Of a stretch of DNA of 64,000 bases, positions 1 through 11,684 are shown one piece after another (position 1 is the stretch's first letter; each line of letters begins with the position of its first letter). The translations under genes were made by a program, and so were the position numbers. This DNA comes from Larus michahellis (taxonomy: Eukaryota; Chordata; Aves; Charadriiformes; Laridae). Location of the stretch: NCBI RefSeq assembly GCF_964199755.1, contig NC_133906.1, forward strand, positions 21,823,419-21,887,418. The letters are read 5' to 3'. Below the pieces are notes generated by a model. It was given only the letters and a program-made list of their open reading frames with translations. It had not been told where the DNA came from and made no database searches.

Positions 1-219
1 GCGTTTGAGCAGACCCCTCGGCCAGCCAGGGAAGCGCCGGTGCCCCCGGAGCAGATGCAGTGGCTTGTAACAAACATTCAGACAATTGACCAGATTACTT
101 GGCTGAGTGGAAAAGCACAGACTCCTCGGGGGCAGGACCCTTTGCCTGAACAAAACACAGCGTTAGCCCGTAACCAGGATTCTGTCTGTCGTGAGTTGGC
201 CGACTCAGAGCCAAAGTGA
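1..219 (+). CDS. NSD1: NSD1, C-terminal part of last coding exon (5' end outside window)
   Basis: Reading frame 1 is open from the first base to a TGA at 217-219 and gives 72 residues, including PPEQMQWLVTNIQTIDQITW and ending ELADSEPK. The frame is low-complexity and carries no catalytic domain, as expected for the extreme C-terminus of a large histone H3K36 methyltransferase whose PWWP, PHD and SET domains lie upstream. The name rests mainly on context: a + strand gene with a very long 3'UTR running tail to tail into RAB24, which is the NSD1-RAB24 arrangement of human 5q35. I could not align the tail itself, so another gene remains possible. Confidence 0.62.
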   Translation, partial: AFEQTPRPAREAPVPPEQMQWLVTNIQTIDQITWLSGKAQTPRGQDPLPEQNTALARNQDSVCRELADSEPK

Positions 220-286
220 GGTTGGTGAATATGGGAGGCAGGTTTCAGTCTTTTAATGTTTAGGGAGGGGGAAATCTTTGTTTTGG

Positions 287-305
287 TTTTTTTTTTTTTT
301 TTTTT
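287..305. repeat. Poly(T) run of 19
   Basis: Uninterrupted T tract inside the presumed NSD1 3'UTR. On the opposite strand it would be an A tail, but no retrocopied gene or target-site duplication is evident beside it. Confidence 0.9.
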
Positions 306-1453
306 ATTCACTTCCCTGAGCCCAGCCCCTAACCCATGCACATCCCATCCATATTCTCTCGTGACATGAGCAAGGACATTCACTTAAGTCTGAGTGTGGC
401 CCAGTCGAAGGGAGAGAGCATCCGTGACCTTTTCCTCTTCCTTTTGCAAATGGTAAAGCTGAAATAAAGAGTCCACTCTGGGTAAAAATCTCCAATTCCA
501 TTGAAATGGTCACATTACTGATCCAGCGTGTTCGAGCTCCAGGTCTGATTCGTAGGCGGGTTCCCAGGTACAGCTAGGGGCCTCGCTCTTGCTACCGTAT
601 GTAGAGGAAGCAGCTCAGTCAGGCTGCCCGGGGACTGGAGATGTTCCGGGGGTCAGGCGGTGAGCAGTCAGGTGTACGCCCTTGCTGGACCCTGTGGAAG
701 CAGGGAAAGGGTTTGTCTGTCGTCTGCCCAGGTCTCTGTCCCTGCAGGGTGTTGCTTTGCGAGGTTTGTCCGTACGTTCGCTGGGACGTGCTGTGTGTGT
801 GGTTCACTGACGGACAAGTATCATCTCCAGCTGAGCTGGGAGAGGAGCCTGCTGCACACGCTCGGTGCAGTTTTCTCCAGCAATAGGTAATACCCGTTCA
901 GGCTCCTTTGTACAAAGCTGCGACTGGCCAGGCCCGAGAAACGGGGAATCTGAAGGAGGTCAGGGAAAAGAGAGATCTTGGAAGAAGCCATCTGGCAGTT
1001 TTTTACATTCTTGTGTCTTAATCCTTTAGCACAGGACACGCGGGGTGTTTCCTGCACTTGAAAACGTGGTGACCTATAAAGCAGCAATAGCAGAGCAGGG
1101 CTGAGTGGATTTCCCCAAGGTGCTGAGCACCGCCCTGGCAGGGTGGCGGTGCTCCCTTTCAAACTTCCATCCAGTCTCTTCTTGACTTCTGTCGTTACCG
1201 TGAGCCAGCAGGCTGAGCAGTCTTTTCTCCCCCTGCCTCAGATGTGTTCAGTACGTGTTCGCACCATACCTGGTCTTCCCAGCAGCGGGACGCGCTGCCG
1301 AGCTGCAAGCTGAAGCCTGTACCGCTCGCTGCGCAGCGTGGAGGCGAGGGTGCCGGAGCTGTATCGGGACCCATCTCAACACCTTCCCCTTGGGTAGCTT
1401 CTGGCTTAACTCTTCTACAACCAAAGGAGACTTGAATTAACTGGACTGTGTTG

Positions 1454-1487
1454 GTGTGCGTGTGTGTGTGTGCGCGCGCGTGTGTGT
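1454..1487. repeat. Alternating GT/GC dinucleotide tract, potential Z-DNA
   Basis: About 34 bases of strictly alternating purine and pyrimidine, mostly GT with a central GC core of about 8 bases. This composition is the classic Z-DNA-prone type. Confidence 0.85.
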
Positions 1488-4165
1488 CCTTCCAACTGAA
1501 TAGTAGTTCTCACACTGGAACACGGTGGGCTCCAGCAGCTGGCTGGCTTTCTTTTTTCCTCTCCTCCCTTTTCCAGTTAAGGAGACGTTTAGTACCTGGT
1601 GGTCGTCAGGCTGGCGTTCAGACTAAGCCTGCTGAAAGCCGTTTACTCAAGTGTTGAGGCAGAAGTTCACTTGGCCATGGTACTTCTGGGGCAAGCGGTA
1701 GATTCCCAGGGACCTGCAGGAGCGGCGTCTTGTGACCACCGTCACCCTTGCAGGCAGGAGGACGACGGGCGTCCCTGGGCGGCGCTGCCCGGGCTGGATG
1801 GGGTCGGTATCCTGCCAAGGAAGCGCTGCTGACCAGCACACTCTCCCACTCTCACAACACATTACCTCTGTGGTTTGCCTGAGCTCCGTCGATCCGGGTG
1901 CCACGGCCTCGGATCTCCGTGCCCGCCATCAGACCCTTGCGCAGCTCCAGCGTATCCTCCTCCTTCCAGGTAGATCCGCGGGTCCCTCCCCGCAAAGGGA
2001 GCATTCAGCTCCAGGCGGACCCTCTCCCTCTGACGTGGGAGCAGGTCGTTGTTCTCACCTGGCTTGCAAGTGCCTGCTGCTCCCAGAGCAGACGGTCGTG
2101 AGCTTTGCAGTTTTTCTATGAAGGGAGGCAGACCCTTGTACTGAGACTAATCCTGATCCATTCTCCTTTCCTCACGTACGCACCCCAAGACAACGTCCTG
2201 CTGTAAAGGCCGGGTGTGCTGGGCACGAGGGGACGTTATCAGTGCTATGGTGCATCTCTTCTCTAGTCCGAATCATTTCAGATCCTTTGTAGAATAGCTA
2301 GCGACTTCAAAAAGCTTTATGGCTTATGGAAACTTACTGTTTAATGTTGTTTTTTTCCGGGAAGACTGGCAGGTCAGTTCCTGCTTGCTGCTGAAACTGG
2401 GGGAATGCAAGCAGCTTGTGTTTCTGCGTGACTCCTGCACAAAGGGAATCAGGACAACTCCTCAGAACCATTGAGACAGAAAATAATCTAAGGGCATTCA
2501 TTAACTTTTTTTAAACAAAATTTAAAAAATGGTAATGAGGTTCAGTATATTAAGTATTTATCATGTGTGAGAAGGAAAATAAATCGTGAATTTACATTTA
2601 TAGGCCTTCCCATGAGCCGGACTTAGTCATGTAGATTGTGTAAGTAGGGTTGCCTCCGTGCCAGCCGCCCGGCCAGCTACAGCTGTAACCAGAAAGGTGT
2701 CTGCGCTGCTCTGTCCACCTCCGCTTCGCATTGTCACGTGTTAACTAGTTACTTGTTTCATGAAAAATAAACTGTGAATATTTTTGGTGCAGGCTTTTTT
2801 AAATCTGTAAAATGGAGAAGTTCTCAATGAATTCTCGTTAAGTGCAGGTTTGAAAAAAATCACTTCTATAAATCGTGTGCTCACGTAGTAAGGTGAGGTT
2901 CGCGGCAGCAAAAGCCTTTCACACAGCAGGCTTTCACCCAAAAGCTTCTTCTGAACAGTGAGCTTGGATTGAACCGTTGCATGGCATTTTAAACTCACAG
3001 CCTTATTCCTTGCATCTGAGCGTACCCCACCTCTCTTCTTGTCTCCTTTCATGCCTTTTCCACAAGGATCCAGGTTTCTGGCTTGGTATCTTCCAGCTAC
3101 GTGCTAGAAAGTGGACTTCAGCATAGCTGGGAGGCTGCTCAGTAAGGTTGGTGTTTGGAAATGCCATTGAAGGAGGAAGCCACCAAGCTGCTCTTCCCTC
3201 CTCACCCTCATGGGGCTCCTGGGCGATGCTCTGTCAGATCGGGATGGCTTTTCAGACATGTGTGGGGCTTGCAGAGGGAGTTGTGGGGCCATTAGGAATT
3301 GGTGGCTGTGCTGGATCACTTCAAGAAGACAGCAAGGCCTGACCAGGTGTGGAGATAGGTCCCGCCAGCCCTGCCCTGCCCAGCCTGCCCTCATCGGCTG
3401 TGAGCGGTGGGAAACAGCTACGGGCAACACAACCCTCACGAAGGAAATAGGGGCCTTTTCAGCACTTGAGGAGACTCTGGCTGTTGGTGGCAGCTGGTAG
3501 CGCTGCTTTGGAGGAGGAGGAGGAGATGTCTGTACGGAAGTACTCTGGTTCATTTTATGTGATTGCTGCCTTCAGAGTTCAGCCAGTTTGTATCACTTGG
3601 GTTTTGCTGTGGCTGAGGCCACAAGTGCTTTTTGACTGTGTTGGAGGGATCCGATCACCTGGCCACTAACAGTCTCGGGTCAGGCGTAATTGCGTCCAAG
3701 GTGGGTGAGAGGCGACTCTTGATGTTGATCCACTGCTGTAGAGAGTTGTAGAAGCAGAATCAAGGGTGTAATTATTTCTGCTTAGAGCTTTGTCCCTTTC
3801 CCTGCTGTCCCAGGGAGGCTCACGGGAACTTCCCAGCATCATGAGCCCGTTCCCACTTGTAGGAATGGCTCCCCCTTCCGAGTTGCAAAGGTGATGAAGG
3901 TTTTGCTCCCGTACAAATGCTTTGCTGGTCAAGATCCTTGCCGCCCGCCTGCCCCTGCTCAGAGCGGTGGGCTGGGGTCCCCAGCTGTGGCCTCCGTCCC
4001 GCGGCGGGACCTGCTTCAGCGGTGGGTTCCCAGGACGGGCAGGAGAGTCACAGCTGACCTTTGGCGGTGGAGGAGCTTTGGTGAGGGGTAACAGTGTGGT
4101 GAGGGTCTGCCTCGGTCAGCTGTACCTCGGCCTGCCTGGCCAGGAGGGGAGTGGGCACTGCCCGC

Positions 4166-4203
4166 CGTCCTGCGTGGCTCATCCCGTCCTGCGTGGCTCA
4201 TCC
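4166..4203. repeat. Two perfect 19-bp direct repeats
   Basis: The unit CGTCCTGCGTGGCTCATCC occurs twice back to back at 4,166 and 4,185. It is a short tandem duplication in the presumed NSD1 3'UTR with no evident function. Confidence 0.9.
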
Positions 4204-6701
4204 CATCCGCACCCGCTCGCTGGGCTGGTGCCCGCTGCCAGCCCGGGCTCTGGTGAATCGAGCAGAAAAGCAACCACCGTAAGGGATGCTCCCCCGCTGC
4301 GCATCCGCAGATCCTAACTAGCTCACGGTAGCTTGCTTTATTGCTGTTCTCAAGTTAAAACTTTTCCTATTTAACAAAAAAAAACCAACAAACCCGCAAG
4401 AACCAGGTTCACTTCCATGCACAAAGTGTCTGGGTGGTACTGTGGGAGCATGCGGCGTAATTCAGGGTTGAACCCCCCACAGGCACAGGCTTCGCTTTGA
4501 AGGTGTGGTGGCTGTTGTTAAAATCCAGGAGGTGAGAGAGGTGGTTGATTCCGAAGGACAGCAATGTGCTAAGGTGAGACGATGCGGATTGAGGGTGCTA
4601 GAAGAGCTTCAGCTCAGTTTCACAATAAAAAAGGAAGCAAAAGAAAGAAAAAGCAGCAGCCCTAACCCTAATGTGTCTCAGCAGCAGTTGAACCTGAGCA
4701 TGCCGTGGATGTGTGCTGCTCCCGCCTGGGCGCCGCAGCATTGCGACAGGGCAGGGGGAGCTTGTTTGAGAGACCTCAGACCTTCAGCACCTTCCGTTTA
4801 CTTTTAATTTCAGCCTTAACTTCTGATTTCGCTTGATGTTTGGAATAACCGTAATTGTAACCTGCTTGTAATGTGCTTTGCCCTAAATTACTGATGAGGC
4901 TTTCAGACTTTGCCAGCCAGGGAGTGTTAAAGCAAAGTGGCAAACCTTGCAGCTACTCTGAAAGTACAGGGGAGGCCGGCGAGGGCTTGCGCAGTGTTTG
5001 ATCACCCAGGCTTTGTCCGCGCTAATTACTCTACTCCCCTGTGATAGTGATAACGCCGTGGCAGGCTGCGCCTCTCGCAGCGGCACGGCCGGGCTGGTGG
5101 GTGCTCGGGGCTCCCAGGGCCTGGGAGACGGGATGCTGGAGCTCGGGGACCGCTCCGCCGCTTGCCTGGCTTCAGCGGGAGTCTCGCCTGCGGGGTGGCG
5201 GTGCCCTCGCTTAGCAGGAGGTGGGAAAAGGTGAAATTTCTGCTCCGGGTCCTCCAAAAGCGACCTAAGCCAAGTGCGGGAGCTTGGGCTAGGGAAGTGG
5301 CGGTGATGGACAGTCCCTACAGCACTGAATCTACCTCCTAGGGAAATCTGAGAAATGGGTGTTGCTATGTCCTATTTCAAGGTAAAAGTTTTAATCAGTT
5401 TGCCCTTGGCAAAGCACTTGGGCTATTGTGGTGCTATTGTAAACCGTTTGGCAGCTTAGCACAGTAGGGCTGGACTCACGGCTCCTAGCCCATGGGCTGG
5501 AGGTTTCTTCGCTGGCTGAATCCCGTCCCCTGATAGCTGGGGCTGGGCTTCGGCACGTGTGGCAGAAACAGGACGAGGCGTGACTCGGTTCCTTCGATTT
5601 ATGATGCTTTTGAGACTCAAACCAGTATGCCAGTGGGCCCTGAGGGCGTAGGGAGCGAGTGGAGCCACGTGAAGCAAGGCAGGCGTCCGCTAACTGCATG
5701 TTCTTTGTGTCCGTTTGGTACTGAGCTGGTTTCAGTTTTTGGGATTTTTTTTTTCTCTGATGTTTCCGAGTTGTTGACTTCAAGGAACTGGGTTTTGTGT
5801 ATTTTTTTAGACACTGGGATCTCATTAAAAGGAAAAGCAGCAGCACCGGGAGGCTCAAGGTGGAGTGTGGCTGGAGCTGAGGGGGGCCCCGGCCGAGGCG
5901 GGTGGGAGGTCAGATGTGTCGGCAGCGGCAGGCAGGAGCAGGCAGGGAGCAGCTCTCCCTGCCACGGGCAGGAGAGGCCTTTCGGCAGCGGCGCTCCCGG
6001 CCCTGCTTAACCATGGTGCCGAGTTCACCGCCCCGCCAGCCTGCTCGCCTCCCAGACACCCAACGTGTCAGATACCATGCCTGGCTTCGAACATTCTCTG
6101 CCACCCCCTGGTGCCACGTGCTCTCAGCTGGGGTCCTGGCTGCCGGCCAGGCTGGGGGTCCCGGGGAGCGTGGCCCCGGCTGCCCGCTCCCCCTTCCACA
6201 CTGCCCGGGGGTGGGGAGGGACGCGCAGGGGGCCACCCTGTGTTGTGCTGAAGCCCTCAGCGGGAGGTTTGCTCGGAGGGGAGGGGGGGAAGCCTTGGCA
6301 TGAGCAGCCCCATGCTGCGTTCTGCCCCCCCCCCCGAGGTCTGCTGCCTGTGGGGTGGCGGCGGAGGGGTGTCCCCGCAGGGTCCCCTCCCGCAGGCTCG
6401 GCGGGAGTCGGGGCGAGCGCTGTGTGGGGGACGCGTGGGTGCTCGGCCCTGGCCAGGACTCGTCTGTCAGTTCTAAGCAGGGATGCCGGAACGGGTGAGA
6501 GAAACCTACATATTTCCAGCATGTATATTATTTTTAGAAGAGAGAGAGGGGAGAGTCTTGGACCATTGATGACTTTCATTTTGCTCCCCTTAGACTGTTG
6601 GCTGTGTATGTGAAACTTATAAAGAAAAGAGGGTTGCCCTGCCCAGGTGCTCCCAGAACATGTACTGTAATTCTTTGTATATAGAAGAAAAATTACTGTA
6701 A

Positions 6702-6707
6702 AGTAAA
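6702..6707 (+). terminator. NSD1: Likely NSD1 poly(A) signal (AGTAAA variant)
   Basis: An AT-rich block at about 6,660-6,715 contains AGTAAA. It is followed after about 25 bases by a GT-rich stretch (6,733-6,746) typical of a downstream cleavage element. Cleavage would fall near 6,720-6,728, only about 100 bases from the opposing RAB24 end. Confidence 0.55.
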
Positions 6708-6834
6708 GTTTAACTTTACTCTCGATGTCCTCTTGTGGTTTGTCTTGCCGAGCGGCGGGGAGGCTGGCTGTGCCCAGACACGGGAGACCCCTGACAGCGG
6801 CGCAGGCAGGGGGACGGCTCAGACCACAATGCGC

Positions 6835-6840
6835 TTTATT
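6835..6840 (-). terminator. RAB24: RAB24 poly(A) signal
   Basis: TTTATT on + reads AATAAA on the minus strand, about 350 bases after the RAB24 stop. RAB24 and NSD1 therefore converge with their ends roughly 100 bases apart. Confidence 0.75.
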
Positions 6841-7186
6841 TACATTGCACACCTCGAGAGAAGACGCTTAAATAAATCTGCAAAGAATCGGGCAGCATCT
6901 CCGCGAGAGAATAAGTTAACGGCCACCGCTGGGACACAGCGCTGCCTCGGGGAAGCAGCTCCCGCAAACACCAGTTGGCACCGAGAGGGGTCCCCAGGGG
7001 TGACAGCCCGTGGCTCCCAGCAGCACGTGGCAGCCTCTGCCGCTCCGCAGGCCGGGAGGAGAGCAGTCCGCAGGGCCCGTTGCAGACGGGCCCGTACAGC
7101 TAAAACACAGCAGGTAAAAAACTGGAGGAGCCCGGTGCGTGCCGGCTGCCCGGCCAGCAGCGGCGGTTCCCTTTTGGCAGGAGATC

Positions 7187-8952
7187 TCAGTGGTGGCAGC
7201 AGTTGTAGAAGTACGCACTGCTCCTCTGGCCCAGGTCCACGCCCTTCTCCTCTGGAAGAGAGCAGGGACAGCAGGCTGCTGCATGGCCGCACCACGATGC
7301 CATGTGGGAGCCCAAAAGCTGGCAGGGCCCGGGCGGGTCCCCTGGGGAGGGGGTTGGTGTCCCCGTGGAGAAGCGGTGGGGCTCATGGCCATGGCACGGC
7401 CCAGGGCTGGAGGTGCAGCCGGGCTGAGCACGCCTGGACAGGCCGGGTGCAGAGCCGAGAGCCAGTCTGGCAGCTGGGCAGGGCTCCTGGTTGCCCGTTT
7501 GCCAAAGGCCACTCGTGGCCCAGTTGGGCCGATGTGCTGAGCCCAGCCCGAGTAGGGATGAGGACACTGTGATGGGACCCAAGCTCTGCGGGAGAACCCC
7601 TGGCAAAAAGCTGCGTTGACCCCCCCAGTTCTCATCCTCTGCACCCCCTGGCATGGCAGAGGGTGCTGGGGAGGGAAGCATCCGCCTGCTCACCTGTCAT
7701 CACCTGGAAGGCGCTGAAGTGGACGTAGTCCTCGGCCACCTTCTGGAACAGCTCGTCTGGGGGTGGAGAGCGGGCAGGGTGGGTGCGGGCAGCCCTACTG
7801 CCAGGCAGAGCCCCCGGCGGGGGCAAGGCCAGTGGCGAGGGGGGCTACTACTCACCCACGCTCTGGCCCGTCTTACTGGAGGTCTCAAAGAGCTCGGCCT
7901 TGATCTCTGTAACGAGAATCCTGGTTAATGCCTGCGGGACACGGCTCCCCCAGAGTCACCCCTTGGCACGTCCAGTGACAGCGGGCTGGCCCTGCTGGCC
8001 CTGAGTCAGGACATGCCGTGCCCTGGAGAGGTCCCTGGCAGTGGCAGAGCCGGTGCCTCACCGGGCAGGGAGTCCCCCCGTCCCCGGCGCTGCCCGTACC
8101 GTCGGCGTAGTCCTGCACGTCGTGGAAGTCGACCCCGCGCTTCCTCCGGTCCTCCTCCAGCAGGTCGCTCTTGGTGCCGCACAGGTAGATCCGGCAGCCC
8201 TGCGGCGGGCAAAGCGGCGGGAGGAACATGCCTGTCACCGGCTCCCGGTCCCCCCCCGGTAAGGCTCCGCGTCCCTCCCGGGTCCGTCCCTGTCCCCGTC
8301 CGCCCCCGCACCCCCGTACCTCCTCGCAGTTCTGCAACTCGTTCACCCAGAACTTGGCTCGCTGGAAACTGCTGCTGTCGGTGAGATCTGGGGGAGAACG
8401 GTCAGGGTCCGTCCCCCTCCACCCTCACTCCCCGCCGGTACCGGCACCGGCGGCCCCTTCCCCTTCCCGCCCTTACCGAAGCAGACGACGGCGGCCCGCG
8501 CCCCGCGGTAGTAAATGCGGCTCATGGCCTCGTAGCGCTCCGAGCCGGCCGTGTCCTGCGGGCGGCAGGGAAGCGCTCAGCCGGTGCGGGGTGTGGGGGG
8601 GTCCGTACCGGGGTCCCCGTACCGGGAGGGTGGGTGACACCGGTAGGGGGAGGGATATCACAACCCCGCGCTTACCCAGATCCCCAGGGTCACCATCTGC
8701 TCCCCCACGGACATCACCTTGGCCACGAAGGCGGCGCCGATGGTCTGGAAGAGACGCAGGAGGAGCGGTGGGGGCCGGCCCGGGTGGAAGGATGGGGTGG
8801 GGGGGAGGCTGCAGGCCCGGTGCCCGGTGACTCACGTTCTGGTAGGGCCCGGGCCGGAACCGTCCGTGGGCGCAGCGCTCCACCAGGCTGCTCTTGCCCA
8901 CCCCCTCCTGCCCCAGCAGCACCACCTTGGCGTCCACCCGCCGCCCGCTCAT
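7187..8952 (-). CDS. RAB24: RAB24, small GTPase (8 coding exons)
   Basis: Atypical Rab GTPase of the late endosome and autophagy pathway. Coding exons on the minus strand are 8952-8836, 8744-8676, 8555-8477, 8387-8320, 8199-8100, 7906-7856, 7756-7694 and 7251-7187. All phases close to give 203 residues, the usual family length. The P-loop is GQEGVGKS at residues 14-21. The switch II motif is DTAGSE at 63-68 rather than the usual DTAGQE, the Ser67 substitution known for RAB24 and linked to low GTPase activity. TKSD (120-123) replaces NKxD, and the tail is CCHH, the unusual Rab24 prenylation end. The start ATG precedes [15 protein letters not shown], matching the family N-terminus. It shares a CpG-island promoter with PRELID1. 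Confidence 0.96.
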
Positions 8953-9157
8953 CCTCCGCCGCCGCCGCGGGGCGGGGCCGGTACCGGGCGGGGCGGGGCG
9001 GGCGCGGCGGAAGTGAGATTAGCGGAAGTGCGTAGAGGGGAGAAGCGGAAGTGCGCGGCGGGGCGGGGCAGGGCGGAAGGCCGCATGGCGGCCGCCCAGC
9101 AGGCGCTGGCCGGAGCGGGCGCGGCGGGGCGGGCCTGAACGGCGGCGACGGCGGCCC
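8953..9157. promoter_or_regulatory. Bidirectional CpG-island promoter, RAB24/PRELID1, with three ETS-like sites
   Basis: The two ATGs are 205 bases apart and point away from each other. The interval is almost pure G+C with many CpGs and no TATA box. The motif CGGAAGTG, the core bound by ETS/GABP factors, occurs three times on + at 9,008-9,015, 9,023-9,030 and 9,046-9,053. Repeated ETS cores are common in divergent housekeeping promoters. Confidence 0.8.
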
Positions 9158-10942
9158 ATGGGGAAGTACTGCGCCAGCCTGGGCGTCCTCAAGGGGCCCT
9201 GGGACCAGGTGTTCGCCGCCTTCTGGCAGCGCTACCCCAACCCCTACAGGTGCGCCGGGGCCTCCGCCCCCACCACCCCGCCTCAGGGCTCCCTCCCGGG
9301 CCCGCCCCTACCTCCCCCCAGATAGGCCCCTCCGAGGGGTTCTCCGGGCGTCCTGTCCTCTACCCCGCTCCCCCGATCCCTTTCCCCTGGGGTCCCACGG
9401 GCCAGGGCCCTCTGCTCGCCCCCCCCACCAGAGTTTCCTGGGATGGATGCCCCACACCGTCAGCTCCCAGGGGGCTGCTGGTTCCTCCTCTCACGTAAAT
9501 ACCACAGCCCCCTTCCCCATCCCTGCAGAGCCTGGTGGTTCACAACCCCGGTAGCAAGGCCTGATGTTTTCTTCCCCGTTTTAGCAAACATGTCCTGACC
9601 GAAGACATCGTGCACCGGGAGGTGACGGCGGACCACAAGCTGCTCTCCCGGCGGCTCCTGACCAAGACCAACCGGATGCCCCGCTGGGCGGAGCGCTTCT
9701 TCCCGGCCAATGTCGCCCACTCCGTCTACATCCTGGAGGACTCTATCGTGGACCCCAAGAACCGAACCATGACCACATTCACCTGGAACATCAACCACGC
9801 ACGTCTCATGGTAGGTGCCCGTGGGCAGGCGGGTGTGTAGCCGTGTGGCAGGCGCCAGGCAGTGCCTACAGCCAGGTTGTGCCTTGTGCAGGTGGTGGAA
9901 GAGCGCTGCGTGTACCAGGTGAACCCGGAGAACAGCAACTGGACCGAGGTCAAGCGGGAAGCCTGGGTCTCTTCCAGCCTGTTTGGCGTCTCCCGCGCCG
10001 TCCAGGTGAGTGCTCAGGCAGCACTGTGTACCCTCTCTTTGGAGAGGCCTTAAAGCTGTTGCTCCCCCCTGCTCTACCCCTTCCCTGTGCTGTTTTTTCC
10101 GCCCTTTCCCTTTGTTTCCCCCATCTTCCTGAGCTCTTGGGGCACTCAGAACCATCACTGCTGGTGGGCATGAGCTCACCAGATGTTTGTGACTGGTCAA
10201 GCTGGGGCAAAGCCCTAGGGGCTGTGTGTGACCAGGGAGCTGGCCTTGCACCTTCACTGATTTTTCCCTTGCAGGAGTTTGGTCTGGCCAGGTTCAAAAG
10301 CAACGTGACCAAGAGCACCAAGGGATTTGAATATGTGCTAGCAAGAATGCAAGGTGAGTACACAAGGGCAGGCACGTGCTCACCAGGATGGGTCTCTTGG
10401 AGTTACAGGTCACACTGGGAACACACCAGTCCACAGGCAGGTCGTGGCTTGAACTAGTCTGACTGTGAAATCCTCCTCCCTTGCCTTTGCCCCCGTGCCT
10501 TGGCACAGCCGGCTCTTCCTGAGCGGAGCAACCAAGCAGCACTTACAGGGCCGGGCAGGGGTGGAGCGCGGGCAGGAGGTGGATGTAATGCAGCAGCAGT
10601 CACGTGCCTGCAGTTCCCCTTCACGACATGCCCTGACACATGGCAGTCAGGAGCGCTGGGCTCAGCTTCCCGCTGCGTGGGGAAATCGCCTCCGTCCCAA
10701 GGTGACGGGGCCAGGGCTGGTCTAACTTGCATCAGCCGGCACTCCTGTGCCGGGGCAGGGCGGGGGCCAGCTGGGGCTGGGCTAACAGCTTCTTCTGTGT
10801 TACAGGAGAAGCTCCGTCCAAAACTCTGGTGGAGACAGCCAAGGAAGCAACCGAGAAAGCCAAGGAGACAGCTCTGGCTGCTACAGAGAAAGCCAAGGAC
10901 TTAGCGAGCAAGGCAACCACCAAGAAGAAGCAGTACGTGTGA
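9158..10942 (+). CDS. PRELID1: PRELID1, mitochondrial PRELI-domain lipid transfer protein (5 exons)
   Basis: Intermembrane-space protein that, with TRIAP1, carries phosphatidic acid between mitochondrial membranes for cardiolipin synthesis. Exons are 9158-9249, 9585-9810, 9892-10005, 10275-10353 and 10806-10942, giving 215 residues; human is 219. The PRELI/MSF1 domain fills most of the protein, with WDQVFAAFWQRYPNPYSKH near the N-terminus and AWVSSSLFGVSRAVQEFG later. The C-terminus has an alanine-lysine repeat (AKEATEKAKETALAATEKAK) of the LEA-like type seen in this family. The first residues (MGKYCASLGVLKG) differ from mammals, but the ATG is in good context and is the only reasonable start. 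It is tail to tail with MXD3. Confidence 0.96.
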
Positions 10943-11061
10943 GGGGCCAGGCACAGGCTGCACCGGAACAGATAGGAGCCTCCTTAGATTTTATATTTTT
11001 AAAGAAACTGTACAAGTCTGACAATCAGCTGCTGTTAGACCCTTTCTGAGATGTAATTATC

Positions 11062-11067
11062 ATTAAA
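11062..11067 (+). terminator. PRELID1: PRELID1 poly(A) signal (ATTAAA)
   Basis: ATTAAA lies 120 bases after the PRELID1 stop within an AT-rich 3'UTR. The region to 11,200 holds nothing else recognisable. Confidence 0.7.
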
Positions 11068-11208
11068 GAATCTACTCCCACCTCTGATTTGGCCGGGGCT
11101 GGCCTGGCTGGAGCAGACTCCAGCACTGTCCTCCTCTCCAGGGGTCCAGCCCACTACCAGGGGTCTGGGCTCGCAGGCACAGCACAGGCAGGAGTTTCAC
11201 CAAGTGCC

Positions 11209-11214
11209 TTTACT
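11209..11214 (-). terminator. MXD3: Possible MXD3 poly(A) signal (AGTAAA variant)
   Basis: TTTACT on + reads AGTAAA on minus, about 470 bases after the MXD3 stop. No canonical AATAAA occurs closer to the stop, so this is the best available candidate. It sits about 140 bases from the PRELID1 signal. Confidence 0.4.
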
Positions 11215-11684
11215 AGAATAGTGTTGGGTATGTACAAGGGGGGGAGGGCGCTGCGGGAGCATGAACGCAGGTCACTTAATGCACTTGTTTCCCCTTCCTG
11301 GCTTTCCAGGGGTGGCAGAGCCCCCCTGTAGCCATGTCTGCTGGGGACAGCGCTGCCCTGCACCCATAGCAGGCAGCCCTCCAGGCCCCAGCCTGGCCTG
11401 GAGGAGGCGGAAGGATGTCCCCATGACAGCCGGGCCTTCTTCCAGCACCTCTTGGAGTGCATTGCAGTGCAGAGCAGGTGCCGTGGCGTCGTCCCAGCCC
11501 TGTGCGTCCAGCGCCACGGCCAGTGCCACTCAGTGGCCCAGCAGCAGGGGGCCAAGCTGGGCGCTTGCCTCCAGTCATGACCGCTTACCCAGGCAGCCGT
11601 GACGACGCCGGCAGAGGCTGCAGTTCCAGCAGCAGCAGGCAGGGAGGAGGCAGGCAGGCAGTGCAGGGAAGGCAGCGGGTGCCA

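Larger units (their letters stand above)
220..6725 (+). other. NSD1: Presumed NSD1 3' untranslated region (about 6.5 kb)
   Basis: No coding exon with splice signals is visible here. The stretch changes character. Positions 220-2,900 include AT-rich parts with several AATAAA hexamers (463-468, 2,578-2,583, 2,766-2,771) that could serve as early poly(A) sites. Another hexamer lies at 4,624-4,629. Positions 5,000-6,500 are strongly GC-rich. The last 60 bases before 6,720 are AT-rich and look like a conserved transcript end. Part of the GC-rich section could be unannotated non-coding DNA rather than UTR. Confidence 0.55.

Noticed and set aside
463-2771. AATAAA hexamers at 463, 2,578 and 2,766 as definite transcript ends
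   Set aside because: None is followed by a clear GT-rich downstream element. They are mentioned only as possible early poly(A) sites.
4660-4671. Telomere-like CCCTAACCCTAA
   Set aside because: Only two units, within ordinary A-rich 3'UTR sequence; expected by chance.
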